In this document: positions 5,867 through 8,293 of the stretch, in pieces
How positions within the stretch are numbered: the stretch's first letter is position 1
How the letters are laid out: each line of letters opens with the position of its first letter
Origin: Pseudomonadota bacterium
Lineage (GTDB): Bacteria > Pseudomonadota > Alphaproteobacteria > Sphingomonadales > Sphingomonadaceae
DNA: 8,293 nt
Assembly (NCBI GenBank): GCA_023458055.1
Contig: JAEXAW010000095.1
Location: forward strand, 1-8,293
Direction of reading: 5' to 3'
The notes under the pieces: model-generated
Told to the model about the DNA's origin: nothing
The model's input: only the letters and a program-made list of their open reading frames with translations
Database searches by the model: none
Translations under genes and position numbers: made by a program

Positions 5867-5956
5867 GTTTGCGACGAAGGAGCAAACCGAGAAAGGGCAA
5901 AAGATATGCTAAACCGAAACGAAGTGAAGGTTTTGTATATCTTTTGCCACTTCTCG
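5867..5956. other. oriT: Candidate origin of transfer (oriT): two adjacent hairpins
   Basis: A small hairpin (GTTTGC 5867-5872 with GCAAAC 5882-5887) is followed directly by a long one. Arm 5888-5915 pairs with 5929-5956, about 24 of 28 positions complementary, around a 13-nt loop (5916-5928). The core arms read GGCAAAAGATAT and ATATCTTTTGCC. Long imperfect inverted repeats next to mobC/mobA are typical of oriT for MOBP-type relaxases. I cannot place the nick site. The structure also lies inside the predicted mob mRNA leader, so it would fold in the transcript too. Confidence 0.65.
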
Positions 5957-5983
5957 ACCATAAATATAAAACCTTACATTTAT

Positions 5984-5991
5984 CAAATATA
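5984..5991 (-). promoter_or_regulatory. -7 promoter box of the mob operon
   Basis: On the minus strand these bases read TATATTTG, a perfect match to the Bacteroidota -7 consensus TAnnTTTG. No clear -33 TTG lies at the usual distance. It is the only such match between the mobC start and the toxin-antitoxin promoter. Transcription would begin near 5977, giving a leader of about 150 nt that includes both oriT hairpins. Confidence 0.5.
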
Positions 5992-6112
5992 CAACTTTAT
6001 ACTAAATTTTGATAAGGATTGCAATTATTTTTTCTGTTCTGCAGTTCTGTAATAAAATGGAAGAACGAAAGATTAAAAAAATAATTGGTCAAAAGCGATG
6101 GAAATATTTTCT

Positions 6113-6120
6113 TATATTTG
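6113..6120 (+). promoter_or_regulatory. -7 promoter box of the toxin-antitoxin operon
   Basis: TATATTTG matches the Bacteroidota consensus TAnnTTTG exactly, 20 bp before the ATG at 6140. A TTGG at 6085-6088 is a possible but rather distant -33 element. The position of this box decides the start codon: the in-frame ATG at 6098 lies upstream of the expected transcript start, so 6140 is preferred. Confidence 0.6.
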
Positions 6121-6147
6121 TATTCAAAATGATTGCATAATGAATAC
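6120..6147. promoter_or_regulatory. Interrupted palindrome: candidate antitoxin operator
   Basis: GTATTCA (6120-6126) is the exact reverse complement of TGAATAC (6141-6147). Inside, ATG (6129-6131) pairs with CAT (6136-6138) around the same centre. The 28-bp element begins at the last base of the -7 box, covers the expected transcription start and includes the antitoxin ATG. This is where a DinJ/RelB-type RHH antitoxin would repress its own operon. Confidence 0.55.
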
Positions 6148-6397
6148 AATTAGCACCAATAAAAAATCGACTTCTTTAAGATTAAATTCAGGGCTTTATT
6201 CTCATATTGAAAAGTTGGCTAAAAAAGAAAATCGTAGTATCAATAATTATATTGAAACGCTTCTTTTTGATGCTGTAGATTATCATGAGCCTAACAAAGA
6301 AACTAAATTAGCTATGAAAGAAATTGAAAAAGAAAAAGGCTCTTTGAAAAGATATGCTTCGGTAGATGATCTATTTAATGATTTAGAGAATGAATAA
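6140..6397 (+). CDS. Ribbon-helix-helix antitoxin of a YafQ-type toxin-antitoxin pair
   Basis: From the ATG at 6140 the protein has 85 residues. It has an RHH-like N-terminal half (strand STSLRLN at about 10-16, helices about 18-29 and 33-46, with RSINNYIETLLF), which would dimerise and bind the operator. A charged, probably flexible C-terminal half follows (NKETKLAMKEIEKEKGSLKR, then YASVDDLFNDLENE), which would wrap and inhibit the toxin. An upstream in-frame ATG (6098) would add 14 residues but lies before the predicted promoter, so I reject it. The gene overlaps the toxin start by 8 bp, so the two are translationally coupled with antitoxin made first. It is divergent from the mob operon. 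The antitoxin role follows from the clear toxin partner. Confidence 0.88.
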   Translation: MNTISTNKKSTSLRLNSGLYSHIEKLAKKENRSINNYIETLLFDAVDYHEPNKETKLAMKEIEKEKGSLKRYASVDDLFNDLENE

Positions 6398-6677
6398 ATA
6401 TCAAATCTTATTTTCTTCTCAATTCAAAAAGGATTTTAAAAAGTATTTACGGCAACCAAAAGAGAAAGAAGCTATACAATCTGTTATTTCAATTTTAGCA
6501 GAAGAAGGGTATTTGGGTATTCCTCAAAATATGGTTCCTCACAGATTGAAAGGAGAATACAAAAATTATTGGGAATGCCATGTTAAACCCGATATTCTTT
6601 TAATTTGGAAACAAACAGAAGAACCCGATAACGAAATTGCACTTGCAAGGGTCGGCAGTCATTCTGATTTGTTTTAA
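6390..6677 (+). CDS. yafQ: YafQ-family mRNA interferase toxin (RelE superfamily)
   Basis: This 95-aa ribosome-dependent endoribonuclease toxin cleaves translated mRNA when its antitoxin is lost. The C-terminal half carries the YafQ pattern: PHRLKGEYKNYWECHVKPDI (residues 50-69), then LARVGSHSDLF at the very end. H51, H64, D68, H91 and F95 keep the order and nearly the spacing of the catalytic residues reported for E. coli YafQ (H50, H63, D67, H87, F91), with three extra residues in the loop before H91. The active site therefore looks intact and the toxin functional. It overlaps the antitoxin gene by 8 bp. On a plasmid of this size, with a par locus, it probably acts as a post-segregational stabiliser. 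Confidence 0.94.
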   Translation: MNKYQILFSSQFKKDFKKYLRQPKEKEAIQSVISILAEEGYLGIPQNMVPHRLKGEYKNYWECHVKPDILLIWKQTEEPDNEIALARVGSHSDLF

Positions 6678-6681
6678 AAAG

Positions 6682-6749
6682 TTACACAATTACACAATCA
6701 ATATTTTCAATTACACTTTGGTCATAAAAAGTGTAATATAACTGAAAAT
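6682..6749. repeat. TTACAC motif cluster with an extended hairpin
   Basis: TTACACAA occurs twice in tandem (6682-6689, 6690-6697). TTACACTT at 6711-6718 is the left arm of a perfect 10-bp stem, ATTACACTTT (6710-6719) with AAAGTGTAAT (6728-6737). An outer pair, ATTTTCA (6703-6709) with TGAAAAT (6743-6749), extends it across a 5-nt bulge. It begins 5 bp after the toxin stop codon. It may terminate the toxin-antitoxin transcript, but no U-run follows, so it could equally be a protein-binding site at the edge of the origin. Confidence 0.5.
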
Positions 6750-6766
6750 TAAACACTTACAAATTT

Positions 6767-6785
6767 TGTTATGTATAGCATAACA
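6767..6785. repeat. Short perfect palindrome, TGTTATG-N5-CATAACA
   Basis: TGTTATG (6767-6773) and CATAACA (6779-6785) are exact reverse complements around TATAG. The shape (two short arms, central spacer of about 5-6 bp) resembles a recombinase half-site pair or an operator. It lies in the origin region, 36 bp after the hairpin at 6703-6749. No recombinase is encoded on the plasmid, so any recombination role would need host XerCD. Confidence 0.4.
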
Positions 6786-6994
6786 TCGCCAAGCAAATAA
6801 TACTTTTGCTTTCGCACTCTTTTTCACTTTCAAAAATTCTTCTTCAAAATTCAAAATTTTTCATTCCTGATAAACAACAAAAAAAAGGTAATTTTTTTAA
6901 TTAAAATACCTATTTGTAAATATTAGTAATAGTATAAGTATTAGTAGGGAGCGTTTTTTTTGATGTAATTATTTAAAAATCAACACTTTACAAC

Positions 6995-7081
6995 TGTTAA
7001 AGAAATGTTAAATAAAGAGAAATTATTCTTAATTAAATGTTAAATAAAGAGAAATTATTCGGTAAAAGAGAGAAATTATTC
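6995..7081. repeat. Iterons: two perfect 26-bp repeats plus degenerate copies
   Basis: Bases 7003-7028 and 7035-7060 are identical 26-bp direct repeats (from AAATGTTAAATAAAG to GAGAAATTATTC). A third, shortened copy ends GAGAAATTATTC at 7070-7081, and a fragment TGTTAAA lies at 6995-7001. The end-to-end periods are 32 bp and 21 bp, close to three and two helical turns, so a bound protein would sit on the same face each time. They lie about 90 bp before the Rep_3 gene and are its expected binding sites for origin firing and copy control. Confidence 0.88.
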
Positions 7082-7132
7082 AAATGATATAGAAATAAAA
7101 ATATAGACTTCTTTTTATTTCTCATTTTTATA

Positions 7133-7140
7133 TATATTTG
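7133..7140 (+). promoter_or_regulatory. -7 promoter box of rep
   Basis: TATATTTG is a perfect TAnnTTTG box, 27 bp before the rep ATG. No clear -33 TTG is visible, as the upstream bases are mostly T. The promoter lies just downstream of the iterons, so Rep bound there could limit its own transcription. The extended TATATATT here (7131-7138) also equals the par 8-bp unit, perhaps by chance. Confidence 0.6.
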
Positions 7141-7167
7141 CCCTATTAATAACAAACACAAAATATT

Positions 7168-8274
7168 ATGTATTCTCTAAATGATGAACTTTTAGAAACG
7201 GTCAATAAAATCATCAAACAACCAAACTCGGTTACTACTTCCAAATTTCAGTACACAGAACTGCAAATGAATGTAATGACTTTAATTATCAATGAAATTC
7301 AATCCATAATGACTAAAAACATTGATAATCTGCAAAAAGACCTTTTTAATAACATCAATGTCAATATAAATCTTGATTTGATTGGGAAGGGAACGAAAGT
7401 CCAAAAACTATCTGCTATTACTGATATGGCAAAGAAATTTGTTGAGTTTAAAATGAATGTGGACGATACAAGCGGATGGGAATGGGAAGTTCCAATAATA
7501 AAAGGTATAGGAAAGGAAATCAATGGAAATAAAGTAAGATTAGTTGTAAATGAATTGGCGTTACCTTGGTTGGTCTATTGGGGTGGTGGGATTGGTTTTA
7601 CAAAATTCAATCCTAAATCCGTGCTTGCTGTTACCTCGAAACATTCAAAGAGAATGTATATGTTTTTGGCAAAATATTACGAAATGGGGCATTTGTCAAT
7701 GATGCCATTATCCGAATTTAGAAAACATTTGAACATTGAAGATAAATATTTAAAATCTTCTGAAATAAAAAAATGGGTTTTGGAACCTGCAAAAAAAGAA
7801 CTTTCAGAAAGTGCTGATATATGGTTTGATTATGAATTAAAAACCTCTCTTGGAAGTGGTAAAACATTTACTCATATTTCCATAGAAATTAAAGGCGATA
7901 GAATTAATAAATCAGCTAAAAAAGTTTCTTTGTTCTCGGAAGATGGAAACTCTAAAGAACAATATGTAAATGCGTGGATAGGTTTTTATTTTGCTTCTTA
8001 TGAGGGTTTTCCTGCCTTTTTAAGTAAATATATAGCAAAAACAAACTTATATACCGAACTATACGAAAAGGTATCTAAAATCAAAGATATGGCAGACTCA
8101 GGGAAGTTTGGAATCGGAAAAGAACAAGTAAATAAAGTGCGTGTATTTTTTCAAAAAATATTAGTTGAAGATTTTGGATTTGATGTTAATAATTATGAAT
8201 TATTCGGAATGAATCCAATTAAAACAGATAAGGAACGCCAAACAGATATTAAAAATAACTGGTTGAAAAAATAA
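7168..8274 (+). CDS. rep: Plasmid replication initiator, Rep_3 family (RepB/RepA-like)
   Basis: This 368-aa initiator binds the upstream iterons and opens the origin for theta replication. It has the two winged-helix layout of the Rep_3 superfamily. The first domain spans about residues 25-150 (KFQYTELQMNVMTLIINEI at the start, VRLVVNELALPWLVY near its end). The second spans about 155-245 with the conserved SKHSKRMYMFLAKYYEMG (158-174), the helix PLSEFRKHLNI and KKWVLEPAKKEL (201-212) followed by a beta hairpin (DIWFDYELK.. ISIEIKG). A further 120-residue C-terminal region is mostly helical. The ATG at 7168 follows the -7 box by 27 bp and no upstream alternative fits. The last 108 bp recur at 1-108 because the circle was cut there. 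The next gene starts 10 bp downstream. Confidence 0.95.
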   Translation: MYSLNDELLETVNKIIKQPNSVTTSKFQYTELQMNVMTLIINEIQSIMTKNIDNLQKDLFNNINVNINLDLIGKGTKVQKLSAITDMAKKFVEFKMNVDDTSGWEWEVPIIKGIGKEINGNKVRLVVNELALPWLVYWGGGIGFTKFNPKSVLAVTSKHSKRMYMFLAKYYEMGHLSMMPLSEFRKHLNIEDKYLKSSEIKKWVLEPAKKELSESADIWFDYELKTSLGSGKTFTHISIEIKGDRINKSAKKVSLFSEDGNSKEQYVNAWIGFYFASYEGFPAFLSKYIAKTNLYTELYEKVSKIKDMADSGKFGIGKEQVNKVRVFFQKILVEDFGFDVNNYELFGMNPIKTDKERQTDIKNNWLKK

Positions 8275-8293
8275 TCTTTTTTATATGAATAAA
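8167..8293. repeat. Right copy of 127-bp terminal redundancy (circular overlap)
   Basis: Base-for-base identical to 1-127. It holds the last 35 codons and stop of rep, the 10-bp gap and the first three codons of the following gene (8285-8293). That gene is complete only at the left end of the window (119-607). Joining the ends here restores both genes without a gap. Confidence 0.95.

Larger units (their letters stand above)
6678..7167. other. oriV: Origin and control region of the plasmid (no gene)
   Basis: These 490 bases contain no credible open frame. From left to right they hold a cluster of TTACAC motifs with a hairpin (6682-6749), a short palindrome (6767-6785), a small hairpin (AAGCAAA 6791-6797 with TTTGCTT 6805-6811) and an AT-rich stem (GGTA 6887-6890 to TACC 6907-6910) beside an A-run. 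A TATTAGTA direct repeat follows (6921-6928, 6939-6946), then the iterons (about 6995-7081) and the rep promoter (7133-7140). Iterons directly before a Rep_3 gene mark the likely theta-type replication origin. I found no good match to the DnaA box TTATNCACA. Confidence 0.7.

Noticed and set aside
5806..6052. Two overlapping plus-strand open frames of 68 and 63 codons across the mob control region
   Set aside because: They cross the oriT hairpins, have no promoter or family resemblance, and read as low-complexity basic or aromatic strings. The inverted repeat explains the sequence better.
6098..6139. Longer antitoxin starting at the ATG at 6098
   Set aside because: The extra 14 codons overlap the perfect -7 box and the operator, so they would not be in the mRNA. 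The RHH strand begins properly after the ATG at 6140.
6887..6910. Minus-strand terminator formed by GGTATTTTAATT and a following T-run
   Set aside because: The stem is almost all A-U with mismatches, and I found no minus-strand promoter or gene upstream that it could terminate.
1..8293. Direct terminal repeats as in a phage or linear plasmid
   Set aside because: The repeat cuts through rep, both copies join in frame, and there are no phage or telomere genes. A circular overlap is the simpler reading.
1..8293. CRISPR arrays, tRNA or rRNA genes, insertion sequences, resistance genes
   Set aside because: I found no spacer-repeat array, no cloverleaf or rRNA sequence, and no transposase. Every substantial open frame belongs to replication, partition, mobilization, toxin-antitoxin or unknown plasmid genes.

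Overview
The window is one complete small plasmid. Bases 1-127 and 8167-8293 are identical, and the end of the replication gene at 8274 continues in register with the fragment at 1-108. The circle is therefore 8166 bp, cut open inside rep. The host is very probably a member of the Bacteroidota, most likely a flavobacterium. The DNA is strongly AT-rich, genes lack Shine-Dalgarno sequences, perfect TAnnTTTG -7 promoter boxes stand before three transcription units, and the Rep_3, relaxase/MobC and coupling proteins are of the Bacteroidota plasmid type. There is no resistance, virulence or metabolic cargo.

Layout around the circle. (1) Replication: an AT-rich origin region (6678-7167) with perfect iterons at 7003-7060 and a degenerate third at 7061-7081, followed by a Rep_3 initiator (7168-8274). 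An unrecognised 162-aa gene (119-607) follows 10 bp after rep. (2) Partition: a small ParA ATPase (647-1237) and a 74-aa ribbon-helix-helix partner (1263-1487). Each is preceded, right up to its start codon, by tandem copies of an 8-bp unit close to TATATAWT, a candidate operator/centromere. (3) A non-coding stretch (1488-1770) with a 22-bp-period direct repeat, a GC-rich island and a terminator serving the opposite strand. (4) A long minus-strand mobilization operon, in transcription order: MobC-like DNA-binding protein (5826-5401), MobA-type relaxase (5404-4616), a single-TM coiled-coil protein (4632-3991), a VirD4/TraG-type coupling protein split into two frames (3964-3227 and 3167-2133), and an unknown 121-aa protein (2136-1771). 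(5) A divergent control region (5827-6139) with a two-hairpin oriT candidate. (6) A plus-strand YafQ-type toxin-antitoxin pair (6140-6677).

Working together: Rep and the iterons replicate the plasmid, ParA and the RHH protein segregate it, and the toxin-antitoxin pair penalises its loss. MobC and MobA would nick at the region around 5867-5956. Unusually for so small a plasmid, it carries its own coupling protein to dock with a helper's type IV secretion channel, but that gene shows a -1 frame break between the Walker A and Walker B halves.

The points most worth following up are the frameshifted self-encoded coupling protein, the paired 8-bp repeat arrays at the par start codons, the oriT-like hairpins lying inside the mob mRNA leader, and the unexplained GC-rich segment between the last mob gene and its terminator.
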